From: an uncultured Flavobacteriaceae bacterium
GTDB taxonomy: Bacteria > Bacteroidota > Bacteroidia > Flavobacteriales > Flavobacteriaceae
Reading direction: 5' to 3'
Assembly (NCBI GenBank): GCA_937930675.1
Contig: CALHCC010000141.1
Span: forward strand, 1-39,959
Length of the DNA stretch: 39,959 nt
The position numbers and the translations under genes are program-made. How positions within the stretch are numbered: position 1 is the first letter of the stretch; every line of letters begins with the position of its first letter. Of the stretch, positions 16,407-25,741 are shown piece by piece. The notes under the pieces were generated by a model. It had not been told where the DNA came from. It was given only the letters and a program-made list of their open reading frames with translations, and did not search any database.

Positions 16407-16877
16407 TTACTCTTCCGTAGATTCTGTAGACTCAGCTGCTTCTACTTGAGTAGCATCTGCTTTTTTCTTAGATCTACGAGTTGTTTTTTTCTTCTTAGCA
16501 CCGTTAGGGTTGTAAATTTCGTTGTAATCAACCAATTCTATCATAGCCATAGGAGCATTATCTCCTTGACGATTTCCTAATTTAATGATACGAACATATC
16601 CACCCGGTCTGTCTGCTACTTTTACAGAAATTTGTTGGAACAATTCTGTAACCGCATATTTGTTCTTTAAGTAAGAAAAAACAATTCTTCTGTTGTGCGT
16701 AGTATCTGCTTTAGACTTTGTTATAATAGGCTCAACATACTGACGCAAAGCTTTTGCTTTAGCAACCGTAGTGTTAATTCTTTTATGTTCTATTAAAGAA
16801 CAAGCCATGTTTGCTAACATTGCATTTCTATGCGCTGTCTTTCTACCTAAGTGATTAAACTTTTTACCGTGTCTCAT
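16407..16877 (-). CDS. rplQ: 50S ribosomal protein L17
   Basis: L17 binds 23S rRNA near the exit of the peptide tunnel. The start [17 protein letters not shown] and the [13 protein letters not shown] segment define the family. The 156 residues exceed the roughly 120 of E. coli because of a C-terminal tail that is first lysine/arginine-rich ([13 protein letters not shown]) and then acidic (ESTESTEE), as in other Bacteroidota. It is the last gene of the operon, separated from rpoA by 126 nt with a hairpin. Confidence 0.98.
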   Translation of the reverse strand: MRHGKKFNHLGRKTAHRNAMLANMACSLIEHKRINTTVAKAKALRQYVEPIITKSKADTTHNRRIVFSYLKNKYAVTELFQQISVKVADRPGGYVRIIKLGNRQGDNAPMAMIELVDYNEIYNPNGAKKKKTTRRSKKKADATQVEAAESTESTEE

Positions 16878-16954
16878 AATAAAATGATTTTAGCTTTCAT
16901 CTTGCATCTACTCTTTTGAGGAGCAAAATATGAAAGGGGTTTATACTATAAAAA

Positions 16955-16991
16955 AGTAGAAGTTAAATAGTGTTTCTACTTAACTTCTACT
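16955..16991 (-). promoter_or_regulatory. Hairpin between rpoA and rplQ
   Basis: AGTAGAAGTTAA (16955-16966) pairs perfectly with TTAACTTCTACT (16980-16991). On the minus strand a short U-rich stretch follows, so it could be a partial terminator, a processing site or a regulatory leader for rplQ. It begins 12 nt after the rpoA stop. No good TAnnTTTG promoter is seen between it and rplQ. Confidence 0.6.
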
Positions 16992-17003
16992 ACTATTTTT
17001 AGA

Positions 17004-17996
17004 CTAGTCCTTGTCTAATTTGTATTTACTTAAATCCATTCCGAAATGTAAATTCTTCACATTTACCAATTCATCTAACTCTGTTAAAGATTTTTTACCA
17101 AAGTTTCTAAATTTCATTAAGTCGTTTTTGTTAAAAGATACTAAATCTCCTAATGTTTCTACTTCAGCAGCTTTTAAACAGTTTAAAGCTCTTACAGATA
17201 AATCCATGTCAACTAACTTAGTTTTCAATAATTGTCTCATGTGTAAAGACTCCTCATCGTAAGTTTCTGTTCTTGCAATTTCATCCGCCTCTAAAGTAAT
17301 ACGCTCATCAGAGAATAACATAAAGTGGTGAATTAAAATTTTAGCAGCTTCTGTTAATGCATCCTTAGGATTGATAGAACCATCTGTTACTACATCAAAA
17401 ACTAATTTTTCGTAGTCCGTCTTTTGTTCTACACGGTAATTTTCTACAGCATATTTTACATTCTTAATAGGTGTGTAAATAGAATCTGTAAAAATGGTCC
17501 CCATAGGCACATTTACCTTTTTGTTTTCTTCAGCAGGAACAAATCCTCTTCCCTTTTCAATTGTAATATCAAAACTTACCGCTACAGAGCTATCTAAGTT
17601 ACAAATTACTAAATCTGGGTTTAAAACCTGAAATCCTGAAGTAAACTTTTGTATATCACCAGCTGTGATTTGATTCTGACCTGATACAGATACTGAAACA
17701 GTTTCTTTGTCAGTGTCTTCTATCTGTTGCTTAAAACGTACTTGTTTTAAGTTTAGAATAATTTCAGTAACATCTTCTACCACACCTTCTACAGTTGAGA
17801 ACTCATGCTCAACTCCTTCGATGCGTAAAGATGTAATAGCGAAACCTTCTAAAGAAGACAATAATACTCTTCTCAAAGCATTACCTACTGTTAAACCAAA
17901 ACCTGGTTCTAACGGTCTGAATTCGAATTTACCTTCAAAGTCGGTAGACTCGATCATGATAACTTTATCTGGTTTCTGAAAATTTAATATTGCCAT
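17004..17996 (-). CDS. rpoA: RNA polymerase alpha subunit
   Basis: The alpha subunit dimerises to start RNA polymerase assembly. It has 330 residues. The N-terminal domain (about 1-230) has the family motifs [20 protein letters not shown] and [14 protein letters not shown]. The C-terminal domain (about 250-320) has the helix-hairpin-helix region [16 protein letters not shown] and [15 protein letters not shown] that contacts upstream DNA and activators. It follows rpsD after 20 nt, as in the alpha operon of most bacteria. Confidence 0.99.
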   Translation of the reverse strand: MAILNFQKPDKVIMIESTDFEGKFEFRPLEPGFGLTVGNALRRVLLSSLEGFAITSLRIEGVEHEFSTVEGVVEDVTEIILNLKQVRFKQQIEDTDKETVSVSVSGQNQITAGDIQKFTSGFQVLNPDLVICNLDSSVAVSFDITIEKGRGFVPAEENKKVNVPMGTIFTDSIYTPIKNVKYAVENYRVEQKTDYEKLVFDVVTDGSINPKDALTEAAKILIHHFMLFSDERITLEADEIARTETYDEESLHMRQLLKTKLVDMDLSVRALNCLKAAEVETLGDLVSFNKNDLMKFRNFGKKSLTELDELVNVKNLHFGMDLSKYKLDKD

Positions 17997-18016
17997 AGCT
18001 AACTGGTGTCTATTGA

Positions 18017-18622
18017 TTATTTCGAGTACAACTCGACGATTAATTGCTCTTTGATGTTTTCTGGAATTTGAAGTCTTTCAGGTACAGTAACAAAAGTTCC
18101 TGTTTTCGTATCAGAATTCCAAGTTAACCACTCATAAACAGCAGAAGAAGTAGCTAAACTACTTTCTATTACAGTAAGTGATTTAGATTTTTCTCTTACA
18201 CCAACAACATCACCAGGTTTCAATTGGTAAGAAGGAATGTTAACGATTTCTCCGTTAACGGTAATATGTCTGTGAGATACTAATTGACGTGCTCCGTTTC
18301 TAGAATTAGACAATCCCATACGGAATACAGTGTTGTCTAAACGAGATTCACACAATTGTAATAAAACCTCACCAGTAATACCTTTGCTTGCAGAAGCTTT
18401 TTTAAATAAATTAGAGAATTGACGCTCTAAAATACCATACGTATACTTTGCTTTTTGCTTTTCTTGTAACTGTAAAGAATATTCAGAACGTTTTGCTCTT
18501 TTCTTTGCTAACCCGTGTTGTCCAGGTGCGTAGTTACGTTTTTCAAAAGACTTGTCATCTCCAAAAATAGCTTCTCCAAACTTACGAGCTATTTTGGTTT
18601 TAGGTCCGTTATATCTTGCCAT
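18017..18622 (-). CDS. rpsD: 30S ribosomal protein S4
   Basis: S4 is a primary 16S rRNA binder that nucleates 30S assembly and represses the alpha operon in E. coli. The 201 residues start [17 protein letters not shown] with no zinc-binding cysteines in the N-terminal domain, so this is the zinc-free type. The S4 RNA-binding domain begins at [12 protein letters not shown] and includes [14 protein letters not shown]. The 86-nt gap before it holds a conspicuous structured element (18636-18692). Confidence 0.99.
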   Translation of the reverse strand: MARYNGPKTKIARKFGEAIFGDDKSFEKRNYAPGQHGLAKKRAKRSEYSLQLQEKQKAKYTYGILERQFSNLFKKASASKGITGEVLLQLCESRLDNTVFRMGLSNSRNGARQLVSHRHITVNGEIVNIPSYQLKPGDVVGVREKSKSLTVIESSLATSSAVYEWLTWNSDTKTGTFVTVPERLQIPENIKEQLIVELYSK

Positions 18623-18635
18623 AGTAAAAAATTAA

Positions 18636-18692
18636 AAAATTGGCAGTTATGAATTAAGGCTTAGTCCTTCGATAACTTTAATTGCCAATTTT
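18636..18692 (-). ncRNA. Candidate S4 leader or attenuator between rpsK and rpsD
   Basis: Three nested stems can form: AAAATTGGCA (18636-18645) with TGCCAATTTT (18683-18692), GTTAT (18646-18650) with ATAAC (18672-18676), and AAGG (18656-18659) with CCTT (18666-18669). Read as minus-strand mRNA, the structure ends in GCCAAUUUUUUAAUUUUUU directly before the rpsD AUG, so it also fits an intrinsic terminator used as an attenuator. S4 is a known autoregulator in other phyla; its action here is inference. Confidence 0.6.
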
Positions 18693-18708
18693 AGTGTTAA
18701 AAAATTAA

Positions 18709-19101
18709 TTAGATTCTTCTTCTTTTAGGAGGACGACATCCATTATGTGGTAATGGAGTAACATCAATAATTTCTGATACTTCAATTCCAGCATTGTGAA
18801 TAGTACGGATAGCAGATTCTCTACCGTTTCCTGGTCCTTTTACGTAAACTTTTACTTTACGTAATCCTGCTTCGTGTGCTACAGCAGCACAATCTTCAGC
18901 AGCAGTTTGTGCAGCATAAGGAGTGTTCTTTTTAGATCCACGGAATCCCATTTTACCTGCAGATGACCATGAGATTACATCTCCTTTTTTATTAGTTAAA
19001 GAAATGATGATGTTGTTAAATGATGCAGTAATGTGTGCTTCACCAACCGACTCAACAATAACTTTACGCTTTTTAGCGGTCTTTGTATTAGATTTAGCCA
19101 T
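18709..19101 (-). CDS. rpsK: 30S ribosomal protein S11
   Basis: S11 lies on the 30S platform near the mRNA exit and contacts the Shine-Dalgarno helix region. The 130 residues match the family, with [35 protein letters not shown] and the basic C-terminus [12 protein letters not shown]. It follows rpsM after 7 nt and precedes the structured gap before rpsD. Confidence 0.99.
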   Translation of the reverse strand: MAKSNTKTAKKRKVIVESVGEAHITASFNNIIISLTNKKGDVISWSSAGKMGFRGSKKNTPYAAQTAAEDCAAVAHEAGLRKVKVYVKGPGNGRESAIRTIHNAGIEVSEIIDVTPLPHNGCRPPKRRRI

Positions 19102-19108
19102 AACTTAA

Positions 19109-19474
19109 TTATTTCTTTTTGTTCGCTACAGTTTTACGTTTACCCTTTCTTGTTCTAGAGTTATTTTTTGTTCTTTGACCTCTTAATGGTAATCCAGCTC
19201 TGTGACGGATTCCTCTAAAACATCCGATATCCATTAAACGCTTAATGTTTAATTGAATTTCTGAACGTAACTCACCTTCAATAGTGAAAGTACCTGCTTG
19301 TTCACGAATCGCTCCGATTTGAGCATCCGTCCAATCTTGAACCTTGATGTTCTCATCTACTCCAGCGTTTGCTAAAATCTCTTTAGCTCTAGTTCTACCA
19401 ATTCCAAAAATATAAGTTAACGCGATTACACCACGTTTGTTCTTTGGAATGTCAATACCTGAAATTCTTGCCAT
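19109..19474 (-). CDS. rpsM: 30S ribosomal protein S13
   Basis: S13 is in the 30S head and forms bridges to the large subunit. The 121 residues carry [20 protein letters not shown] at the start, the helix-two-turn-helix [15 protein letters not shown], and the RNA-binding C-terminus [20 protein letters not shown]. Two nucleotides separate it from rpmJ upstream. Confidence 0.99.
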   Translation of the reverse strand: MARISGIDIPKNKRGVIALTYIFGIGRTRAKEILANAGVDENIKVQDWTDAQIGAIREQAGTFTIEGELRSEIQLNIKRLMDIGCFRGIRHRAGLPLRGQRTKNNSRTRKGKRKTVANKKK

Positions 19475-19476
19475 AA

Positions 19477-19593
19477 CTAACCTTGTCTTTGTTTGAATCT
19501 AGGATTCTTTTTATTGATTACATATAATCTGCCTTTTCTACGCACAATTTTGCACTCGGCACTTCTCTTTTTTATTGATGCTCTAACTTTCAT
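19477..19593 (-). CDS. rpmJ: 50S ribosomal protein L36
   Basis: This 38-codon gene fills the gap between infA and rpsM. The protein begins [15 protein letters not shown] and ends [12 protein letters not shown], clear L36. Zinc-binding L36 has three Cys and one His; only one Cys remains here, so this is the zinc-independent form. It starts 11 nt after infA and ends 2 nt before rpsM, the usual place in the spc/alpha junction. Confidence 0.96.
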   Translation of the reverse strand: MKVRASIKKRSAECKIVRRKGRLYVINKKNPRFKQRQG

Positions 19594-19604
19594 CGTATGA
19601 TATT

Positions 19605-19820
19605 TTAGTATCTATAAGTAATTCGAGCCTTCGATAAATCGTAAGGACTCATTTCTAACTTAACTTTATCTCCTGGTAATAACTTAATGTAGTGCATACG
19701 CATTTTACCAGAAATATGTGCAGTTACAATATGACCATTCTCTAATTCAACTCTAAACATTGCATTAGATAAAGCCTCTGTAATTGTACCGTCTTGTTGT
19801 ATTGACGCTTGTTTTGCCAT
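19605..19820 (-). CDS. infA: Translation initiation factor IF-1
   Basis: IF-1 occupies the 30S A site during initiation. The 71 residues form a single S1/OB fold: [40 protein letters not shown] and [20 protein letters not shown]. It starts 2 nt after secY and precedes rpmJ, as is standard. Confidence 0.99.
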   Translation of the reverse strand: MAKQASIQQDGTITEALSNAMFRVELENGHIVTAHISGKMRMHYIKLLPGDKVKLEMSPYDLSKARITYRY

Positions 19821-19822
19821 AA

Positions 19823-21157
19823 TTAAATTGTCGATCTTCTTTTAGTTCCTGTTTTCATTAACCCATCATAATGTCTATTTAGTAAATATGAGTTAATTTG
19901 TTGGATGGTGTCTATTGCAACACCTACCATAATAATTAACGAAGTACCTCCATAAAATAGTGCCCAATTTTGTTGCACACCAAAATGAACAACAATGGCT
20001 GGGAAAACAGCCAGCAAAGCTAAGAAAATAGATCCAGGTAATGTAATTTTTGACAAAATACTATCTAATTTTTCTGCAGTCTCAACACCTGGTGCAGTTC
20101 CTGGTATAAATCCTCCACTTTTTTTAAGGTCATCAGCCATTTTATTTGTAGGAATTGTAATTGCCGTATAGAAATAACTAAATACAATAATCAATAAACA
20201 AAATAAAATATTATAGCCCCAACCGTTAAAATCAGATAAAGCATTAAATACAGTTTGCAAAGTTCCATCAGAGTTTCTAGCAATTAATCCTGGTACAAAC
20301 ATAATTGCTTGTGCAAAAATAATAGGCATTACTCCAGCAGAGTTTAACTTTAATGGAATGTATTGTCTTGCTCCTTGAGCATCGTCAATCGTTCCTACTA
20401 CTGTACGTCTTGCATATTGAACTGCAATTTTACGAACTGCTGTTACTAGTAATATGCTTGCCAAAATAATTGCCAACCATACAATAATTTCTAAAAGAAT
20501 CATCATGAAACCTCCAGAACCAGCTGCGTATTTAGATGTTAATTCTTGCATAAATGCACCTGGGAATCTCGCAATAATACCAATCATAATTAATAATGAA
20601 ATACCATTACCAATTCCTTTTTCAGTAATACGCTCTCCTAGCCACATTGCAAAAACAGTACCTGCAGTTAATAAGATCATTGAAGAAATCCAGAACATTC
20701 CACCTTGTCCTAATAAGTATGCCTCTTGAGGAATACCTAAGGTTGGTAAACTTGTTAAATAAGCTCCTCCCTGTACGATGGTAATACCAATGGTTAACCA
20801 TCGAGTAATTTGGTTGATCTTATTTCTTCCGCTCTCACCATCTTTTTGTAGTTTTTGCAAATAAGGAACCGCAATTCCCATTAATTGTACTACAATAGAT
20901 GCTGATATATATGGCATAATCCCAAGAGCCATAATAGAAGCTCTTGAGAATGCACCACCTGTAAATGCGCTTAATAAACCTAAAAGACCATCAGAAGTTT
21001 TACTTCCTAATGCTGTTAATTGTTGAGGATCTATACCTGGCAATGTTACCTGAGCCATAAATCTATAAACAGCCATCAACCCTAAGGTCAATAGAATTTT
21101 ACCTTTTAACTCATCAATTGACCAAATGTCTTTTATAGTTTGGATAAATTTCTTCAT
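19823..21157 (-). CDS. secY: Preprotein translocase subunit SecY
   Basis: SecY is the membrane channel of the general secretory pathway, needed here for export of signal-peptide proteins such as the sulfatase. The 444 residues contain ten hydrophobic segments. The plug-region sequence [20 protein letters not shown] and the SecY signature around [17 protein letters not shown] are visible, with GFIPGTAPG in the cytoplasmic region. It is located in the spc cluster between rplO (16 nt) and infA (2 nt). Confidence 0.98.
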   Translation of the reverse strand: MKKFIQTIKDIWSIDELKGKILLTLGLMAVYRFMAQVTLPGIDPQQLTALGSKTSDGLLGLLSAFTGGAFSRASIMALGIMPYISASIVVQLMGIAVPYLQKLQKDGESGRNKINQITRWLTIGITIVQGGAYLTSLPTLGIPQEAYLLGQGGMFWISSMILLTAGTVFAMWLGERITEKGIGNGISLLIMIGIIARFPGAFMQELTSKYAAGSGGFMMILLEIIVWLAIILASILLVTAVRKIAVQYARRTVVGTIDDAQGARQYIPLKLNSAGVMPIIFAQAIMFVPGLIARNSDGTLQTVFNALSDFNGWGYNILFCLLIIVFSYFYTAITIPTNKMADDLKKSGGFIPGTAPGVETAEKLDSILSKITLPGSIFLALLAVFPAIVVHFGVQQNWALFYGGTSLIIMVGVAIDTIQQINSYLLNRHYDGLMKTGTKRRSTI

Positions 21158-21173
21158 CTACTTAATCTTGTTA

Positions 21174-21623
21174 TTATAAAGTTACAGCTTCTCCTCCAGC
21201 AGCTTCGATAGCAGCTTTTGCAGTTCCTGTAAATTTGTGAGCAGTTACGTTTAATTTAGCTTTTAATTCACCACCACCTAATATTTTTACTAAGTCGTTT
21301 TTACCCGCTAAACCATTTTCAATCAATACAGCTAAGTTAACTGTATCTGTAACCTTACCATTTTCAACTAAAGTTTGTAACTTGTCTAAATTGATACCAT
21401 TATACTCCTTACGGTTAATATTGGTAAATCCAAACTTAGGTACTCTTCTTTGTAATGGCATTTGACCTCCTTCAAATCCTATTTTTCTAGAATATCCAGA
21501 ACGAGATTTTGCACCCTTGTGTCCTCTTGTAGCAGTACCTCCATGACCAGAACCTTCTCCTCTAGCTATACGTTTACTACTTTTTACAGAACCCTTAGCA
21601 GGTTTTAAATTATTTAAACTCAT
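21174..21623 (-). CDS. rplO: 50S ribosomal protein L15
   Basis: L15 is an early 50S assembly protein with an extended N-terminus. The 149 residues begin MSLNNLKPAKGSVKSSKR and contain the glycine-rich GEGSGHGGTATRGHKGAKSR and GGQMPLQRRVPKFGF. The compact C-terminal domain ends GTAKAAIEAAGGEA. Confidence 0.98.
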   Translation of the reverse strand: MSLNNLKPAKGSVKSSKRIARGEGSGHGGTATRGHKGAKSRSGYSRKIGFEGGQMPLQRRVPKFGFTNINRKEYNGINLDKLQTLVENGKVTDTVNLAVLIENGLAGKNDLVKILGGGELKAKLNVTAHKFTGTAKAAIEAAGGEAVTL

Positions 21624-21634
21624 CTTTTTATAAC

Positions 21635-21817
21635 TTATTTAATTTCTTCTACAGAAATTAAGTGTTTAACTTTATTAACCATTCCTATAATTGATGGAGT
21701 AGCATTGTGTTCTACCACCTTTCCAATTCTAGTTAAACCTAACGCTTCTAATGTTCTTTTTTGAACTTGCGTACGGTTAATTTGGCTCTTTACTTGTGTT
21801 AATTTAATTTTTTCCAT
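21635..21817 (-). CDS. rpmD: 50S ribosomal protein L30
   Basis: This 60-residue protein starts at the ATG (MEKIKLTQVKSQINRTQVQ). A TTG three codons upstream is a possible but less likely start. The core LEALGLTRIGKVVEHNATPS and the end MVNKVKHLISVEEI are characteristic. It lies between rpsE and rplO with 11-nt gaps on both sides. Confidence 0.97.
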   Translation of the reverse strand: MEKIKLTQVKSQINRTQVQKRTLEALGLTRIGKVVEHNATPSIIGMVNKVKHLISVEEIK

Positions 21818-21828
21818 GGTATCCAATA

Positions 21829-22350
21829 TTAACCGTTAAATACTTTGTCTAAAGAAATACCTCTTTCCTTTGCCACTTGCTCAGGGTTTCTTAATTGTAA
21901 TAAAGCATCAAAAGTTGCTTTTACAACGTTGTGAGGGTTTGATGATCCTTGAGACTTAGATAATACATCGTGTACACCTACTGATTCTAATACCGCACGT
22001 ACAGCACCACCAGCAATAACTCCGGTACCATGAGATGCAGGTAATAACAATACCTTAGATCCACCAAATTTACCTTTTTGTTCGTGAGGTAACGTTGCGT
22101 TGATTAATGGAATACGAACTAAGCTTTTCTTAGCTTCTTCTACAGCCTTAGCTATTGCAGATGCAACATCTAAAGATTTACCAGATCCGTAACCTACTAC
22201 ACCTTCTCCGTTTCCTACTACTACAATAGCAGAAAATCCAAAAGTACGTCCACCTTTTGTAACTTTAGTTACACGGTTTACAGCTACTAAGCGATCTGTT
22301 AACTCTAATCCGCTTGGCTTAACTCTTTCTACGTTTTTATATCCTTGCAT
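21829..22350 (-). CDS. rpsE: 30S ribosomal protein S5
   Basis: S5 helps maintain decoding accuracy. The 173 residues have the double-stranded-RNA-binding N-terminal domain ([34 protein letters not shown]). The C-terminal domain follows with [19 protein letters not shown] and [16 protein letters not shown]. Confidence 0.99.
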   Translation of the reverse strand: MQGYKNVERVKPSGLELTDRLVAVNRVTKVTKGGRTFGFSAIVVVGNGEGVVGYGSGKSLDVASAIAKAVEEAKKSLVRIPLINATLPHEQKGKFGGSKVLLLPASHGTGVIAGGAVRAVLESVGVHDVLSKSQGSSNPHNVVKATFDALLQLRNPEQVAKERGISLDKVFNG

Positions 22351-22362
22351 AATATAATTTTC

Positions 22363-22716
22363 TTAAAATTTTAAACCAGCTTCTCTAGCTGCTTCAGCTA
22401 ATGCTTTAACTCTACCATGGTATAAATAACCATTTCTATCAAATGCAACAGTCTCTACACCTGCAGCAGATGCCTTTTCAGCAATAGATTTACCTACTAA
22501 CGCAGCAACTTCAATTTTAGTTCCTTTTGCATCAATTTCTTTATCTCTTGACGATACAGAAGCTAATGTTACTCCTTCGTTATCATCAACTAATTGAGCG
22601 TAAATTTCTTTATTACTTCTAAATACAGATAATCTTGGTTTAGATGCTGTACCTGTAGAAATTTTTCTAATTCTACGCTTAATTCTTTGTCTTCTTTCAA
22701 GCTTTGATAATGCCAT
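22363..22716 (-). CDS. rplR: 50S ribosomal protein L18
   Basis: L18 binds 5S rRNA. The 117 residues open with a basic arm ([17 protein letters not shown]), then [20 protein letters not shown]. They end with the typical [20 protein letters not shown] and [10 protein letters not shown]. Confidence 0.99.
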   Translation of the reverse strand: MALSKLERRQRIKRRIRKISTGTASKPRLSVFRSNKEIYAQLVDDNEGVTLASVSSRDKEIDAKGTKIEVAALVGKSIAEKASAAGVETVAFDRNGYLYHGRVKALAEAAREAGLKF

Positions 22717-22727
22717 AATACTATAAA

Positions 22728-23273
22728 TTATGCAGATTTACCTGCTTTTCTTCTTAATTCTTCACCTACAAACTTAATTCCTTTTCCTTTGTACGGTTCA
22801 GGCTTACGGAAAGAACGAATCTTTGCTGCTACTTGACCTACCAACTGCTTATCGAAAGAAGTAAGTTTAACGATTGGGTTTTTCCCTTTTTCAGAAATGG
22901 TTTCAACTTTAACCTCTGGAGCAATACTCAACACAATATTGTGAGAGAATCCAATAGCTAAATCTAAAACTTGTCCTTGGTTAGATGCTCTGTATCCTAC
23001 CCCTACTAATTCTAATTCTTTAGTCCATCCATTAGATACACCTTCAATCATGTTATTGATTAAAGCTCTGTACAATCCATGTTTAGCTTTATGAGTTTTA
23101 GATTCAGTTGAACGATTTAATACTAAAGATCCATCTTCTTCTTTAATTGTGATTCCGTCTGTAATCACCTGAGATAATTCTCCTAATTTTCCTTTTACAG
23201 TAACTGTGTCTCCGTTAATAGTAACAGTAACACCAGTTGGAATTGCGATTGGGCTTTTTCCTATTCTTGACAT
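22728..23273 (-). CDS. rplF: 50S ribosomal protein L6
   Basis: L6 lies near the sarcin-ricin loop and factor-binding site. The 181 residues begin [19 protein letters not shown] and carry the two related L6 domains. The second has the signature [16 protein letters not shown] and ends with the basic RRKAGKSA. Confidence 0.99.
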   Translation of the reverse strand: MSRIGKSPIAIPTGVTVTINGDTVTVKGKLGELSQVITDGITIKEEDGSLVLNRSTESKTHKAKHGLYRALINNMIEGVSNGWTKELELVGVGYRASNQGQVLDLAIGFSHNIVLSIAPEVKVETISEKGKNPIVKLTSFDKQLVGQVAAKIRSFRKPEPYKGKGIKFVGEELRRKAGKSA

Positions 23274-23286
23274 ACTATTCTATTTT

Positions 23287-23685
23287 TTAGTAAACGTGAC
23301 AAATTACTTCACCACCAATATTTTGACTCTTAGCTTGCTTAGAGGTCATTACTCCTTTAGAAGTAGACACAATAGCAATACCTAATCCGTTTAATACACG
23401 TGGTAAATCTTCTACACCAACATATTTACGTAATCCTGGCGTAGAAATACGCTCTATTTTCTTGATTACTGATTCGTTAGTTTCTGGATTGTACTTTAAA
23501 GCTATTTTGATCGTACCTTGAGCAGTACCTTCTTCAAATTTATAACTTAAGATGTATCCTTGGTCAAATAAAATCTCTGTGATTGCTTTTTTAACCTTTG
23601 ATGCAGGAATTTCCACAACTCTGTGTCCTGCTAAATAAGCATTTCTTACTCTTGTTAAGTAATCTGCTATTGGATCTGTATACAT
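23287..23685 (-). CDS. rpsH: 30S ribosomal protein S8
   Basis: S8 binds 16S rRNA helix 21 and in E. coli represses the spc operon by binding its mRNA. The 132 residues start MYTDPIADYLTRVRNA; the C-terminal region has ISTPGLRKYVG, GLGIAIVSTSKGVMT and GGEVICHVY. A two-tier stem-loop occupies the gap just upstream (23701-23743). Confidence 0.99.
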   Translation of the reverse strand: MYTDPIADYLTRVRNAYLAGHRVVEIPASKVKKAITEILFDQGYILSYKFEEGTAQGTIKIALKYNPETNESVIKKIERISTPGLRKYVGVEDLPRVLNGLGIAIVSTSKGVMTSKQAKSQNIGGEVICHVY

Positions 23686-23700
23686 AATTATTTGTATTGG

Positions 23701-23743
23701 TTTAGATTATCACCCCAAAACAAGTTTGGGGCTAGCATCTAAA
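23701..23743 (-). ncRNA. Two-tier stem-loop upstream of rpsH, candidate S8 regulatory site
   Basis: A lower stem TTTAGAT (23701-23707) with ATCTAAA (23737-23743) and an upper stem CCCCAAA (23713-23719) with TTTGGGG (23725-23731) are both perfect. They are separated by a symmetrical 5x5 internal loop (GCUAG and UGAUA in the minus-strand mRNA). No U-run follows, so this is not a terminator. Its place before rpsH and the GAUA strand suggest an S8 site; that is inference. Confidence 0.6.
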
Positions 23744-23758
23744 TTAATTCTTAAAATT

Positions 23759-24028
23759 TTACCAACTTGCTTTTGTTACACCAGGAATTAATCCTTGGTT
23801 TGCCATTTCACGGAAAGTAACACGAGAAATACCAAATTGTCTCATATAACCTTTTGGTCTTCCTGTTAACTTACAACGATTATGAGTACGTACAGGAGAA
23901 GCGTTTTTAGGCAACTTCTGTAATCCTTCGTAATCACCAGCTTCTTTTAAAGCTTTACGTTTTTCAGCGTATTTAGCAACTGTTTTAGCTCTTTTTCTCT
24001 CACGAGCTTTCATTGATTCTTTAGCCAT
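23759..24028 (-). CDS. rpsN: 30S ribosomal protein S14
   Basis: S14 is a 30S head protein. The 89 residues represent the longer, zinc-free type: the C-x2-C pairs of short S14 are absent. Visible segments are [38 protein letters not shown], and the C-terminus [20 protein letters not shown]. It follows rplE after 2 nt, and a 73-nt structured gap separates it from rpsH. Confidence 0.99.
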   Translation of the reverse strand: MAKESMKARERKRAKTVAKYAEKRKALKEAGDYEGLQKLPKNASPVRTHNRCKLTGRPKGYMRQFGISRVTFREMANQGLIPGVTKASW

Positions 24029-24030
24029 GA

Positions 24031-24582
24031 TTAGTTCTTTTTAAATGGTAAACCTAATTCTGTTAATAATGATTTAGCTTCTTTATCGGTAGCAGCAGAT
24101 GTTACAAAAGTAATGTCCATACCTCCAATTTTTTTCACTTGATCAATATTGATTTCTGGGAAAATAATTTGCTCAGTAACTCCTAAGTTGTAATTTCCTC
24201 TTCCATCAAAACCAGTAGCTTTAATACCGTTAAAATCTCTTACACGTGGCAATGAAGCTGTAATTAATCTATCTAAGAATTCGTACATTTTAATTCCACG
24301 TAAAGTAACTCTTGCCCCAATTGGCATTCCTTTACGTAATTTAAATGTTGCGATATCTTTTTTAGACAACGTTGCAACCGCTTTTTGTCCAGAAATTGTA
24401 GTTAACTCTTCTACAGCGTACTCTACTAATTTCTTATCTGCAATAGCAGCACCAACACCTTTAGAGATTACAATTTTCTCTAATTTTGGTACTTGCATAA
24501 TATTGCTATATCCGTACTCTTCAGTTAAGGCAGCCTTAATTCTGTTAGTGTACTCTTGTTTAAGTCTTGGAATATAACTCAT
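24031..24582 (-). CDS. rplE: 50S ribosomal protein L5
   Basis: L5 binds 5S rRNA and contacts the P-site tRNA. The chosen ATG gives 183 residues starting [15 protein letters not shown], the family norm; an upstream in-frame start at 24630 lies inside rplX and adds 16 unrelated residues. Core segments include [46 protein letters not shown] and [17 protein letters not shown]. One nucleotide separates it from rplX. Confidence 0.98.
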   Translation of the reverse strand: MSYIPRLKQEYTNRIKAALTEEYGYSNIMQVPKLEKIVISKGVGAAIADKKLVEYAVEELTTISGQKAVATLSKKDIATFKLRKGMPIGARVTLRGIKMYEFLDRLITASLPRVRDFNGIKATGFDGRGNYNLGVTEQIIFPEINIDQVKKIGGMDITFVTSAATDKEAKSLLTELGLPFKKN

Positions 24583-24583
24583 A

Positions 24584-24892
24584 TTAAATAGCTTTTTCTG
24601 ATTTTTTAGAAAAACGCACTTTTTTACCATCTTCTACTCTATAACCAACTTTAGTAATGTTTCCATCTTCTAAAATAGCTAAGTTAGAAATTGGCAAAGC
24701 AGCTTCTTTCTTTACAATTCCACCTTGAGGGCTTTGAGCACTTGGCTTAGTGTGCTTAGAAACTAAGTTTACACCTTCTACAATTGCTTTGTTAGTAGCA
24801 GTAATAATTTCTACTACTTTCCCTTCTTTACCTTTTTGATCTCCAGCAATAACTCTTACTGTATCTCCTGATTTAATTTTAATCTTTGCCAT
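24584..24892 (-). CDS. rplX: 50S ribosomal protein L24
   Basis: L24 initiates 50S assembly and lies by the tunnel exit. The 102 residues contain a KOW motif ([20 protein letters not shown]) and the conserved [14 protein letters not shown]. It ends one nucleotide before the rplE start. Confidence 0.98.
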   Translation of the reverse strand: MAKIKIKSGDTVRVIAGDQKGKEGKVVEIITATNKAIVEGVNLVSKHTKPSAQSPQGGIVKKEAALPISNLAILEDGNITKVGYRVEDGKKVRFSKKSEKAI

Positions 24893-24904
24893 TGTTTACA
24901 AATA

Positions 24905-25273
24905 TTAAAGCACCTCAGGTGCTAATGATACAATTTTCATGAATTGCTTATCACGAAGTTCTCTTGCTACAGGTCCAAATACACGTGTTCCAGACATTTC
25001 TCCAGTCGCATTTAACAATACACAAGCATTGTCATCAAAACGAATGTAAGAACCGTCTTTTCTTCGTACCTCTTTAGACGTACGAACAACAACAGCTTTA
25101 AATACTTGACCTTTTTTAGCGTTACCATTTGGAGTTGATGACTTTACAGTTACCACAATTTTATCTCCAATAGATGCATAACGCTTTCCTGTTCCTCCTA
25201 AAACACGGATCACTAAGACCTCTTTAGCTCCAGTGTTATCTGCTACGTTTAATCTTGATTCTGTTTGTAACAT
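24905..25273 (-). CDS. rplN: 50S ribosomal protein L14
   Basis: L14 forms an intersubunit bridge and binds the silencing factor RsfS in other bacteria. The 122 residues start [20 protein letters not shown] and show the signature around [19 protein letters not shown] and the [10 protein letters not shown] segment. It lies one nucleotide after rpsQ. Confidence 0.99.
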   Translation of the reverse strand: MLQTESRLNVADNTGAKEVLVIRVLGGTGKRYASIGDKIVVTVKSSTPNGNAKKGQVFKAVVVRTSKEVRRKDGSYIRFDDNACVLLNATGEMSGTRVFGPVARELRDKQFMKIVSLAPEVL

Positions 25274-25274
25274 A

Positions 25275-25532
25275 CTATTTCGCTCTTTCTAGGATTTCTA
25301 CTAATCTCCAACGTTTAGATTTACTTAAAGGTCTTGTTTCCATGATTCTTACAGTATCTCCTTCGTTACAGTCGTTTTGCTCATCGTGTGCAACGTACTT
25401 TTTCGTATTTAATACGAACTTTCCGTACATTGGGTGTTTTACTTTTTTTACCTCAGAAACAACAATAGACTTGTCCATTTTGTTACTAGATACAACACCA
25501 ATTCTTTCTTTTCTAAGATTTCTATTCTCCAT
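25275..25532 (-). CDS. rpsQ: 30S ribosomal protein S17
   Basis: S17 is a primary 16S rRNA binder with an OB fold. The 85 residues include [36 protein letters not shown] and the signature [20 protein letters not shown]. Confidence 0.98.
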   Translation of the reverse strand: MENRNLRKERIGVVSSNKMDKSIVVSEVKKVKHPMYGKFVLNTKKYVAHDEQNDCNEGDTVRIMETRPLSKSKRWRLVEILERAK

Positions 25533-25544
25533 CTTGTAAAATAC

Positions 25545-25730
25545 TTATTGTCTGTTAGTTAACTCAGTAGCTACTCTTGCTACAGTTTTTCTAAGCGCTC
25601 TTAACTCTAAAGGATTCTCTAATGGAGAAATAGCATGAGCCATCTTAAGATCAGTATAGTTCTTTTTCAGAGAAGTTAATTTCTCTTGTAAGTCTGCAAC
25701 TGATAATTCTTTAATTTCTGATTGTTTCAT
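25545..25730 (-). CDS. rpmC: 50S ribosomal protein L29
   Basis: L29 is a small helical hairpin at the tunnel exit, part of the docking site for trigger factor and SRP. The 61 residues open MKQSEIKELSVADLQEKL and close with LRALRKTVARVATELTNRQ, typical of the family. Confidence 0.97.
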   Translation of the reverse strand: MKQSEIKELSVADLQEKLTSLKKNYTDLKMAHAISPLENPLELRALRKTVARVATELTNRQ

Positions 25731-25741
25731 TCTCTTAGATA

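Noticed and set aside
16878-17003. Separate promoter for rplQ
   Set aside because: The closest match on the minus strand (TATTTTG) is one base short of TAnnTTTG and has no upstream element.
20454-20729. 91-codon plus-strand frame inside secY
   Set aside because: It is antisense to a certain gene, and its residues are what the complement of a membrane protein gives.
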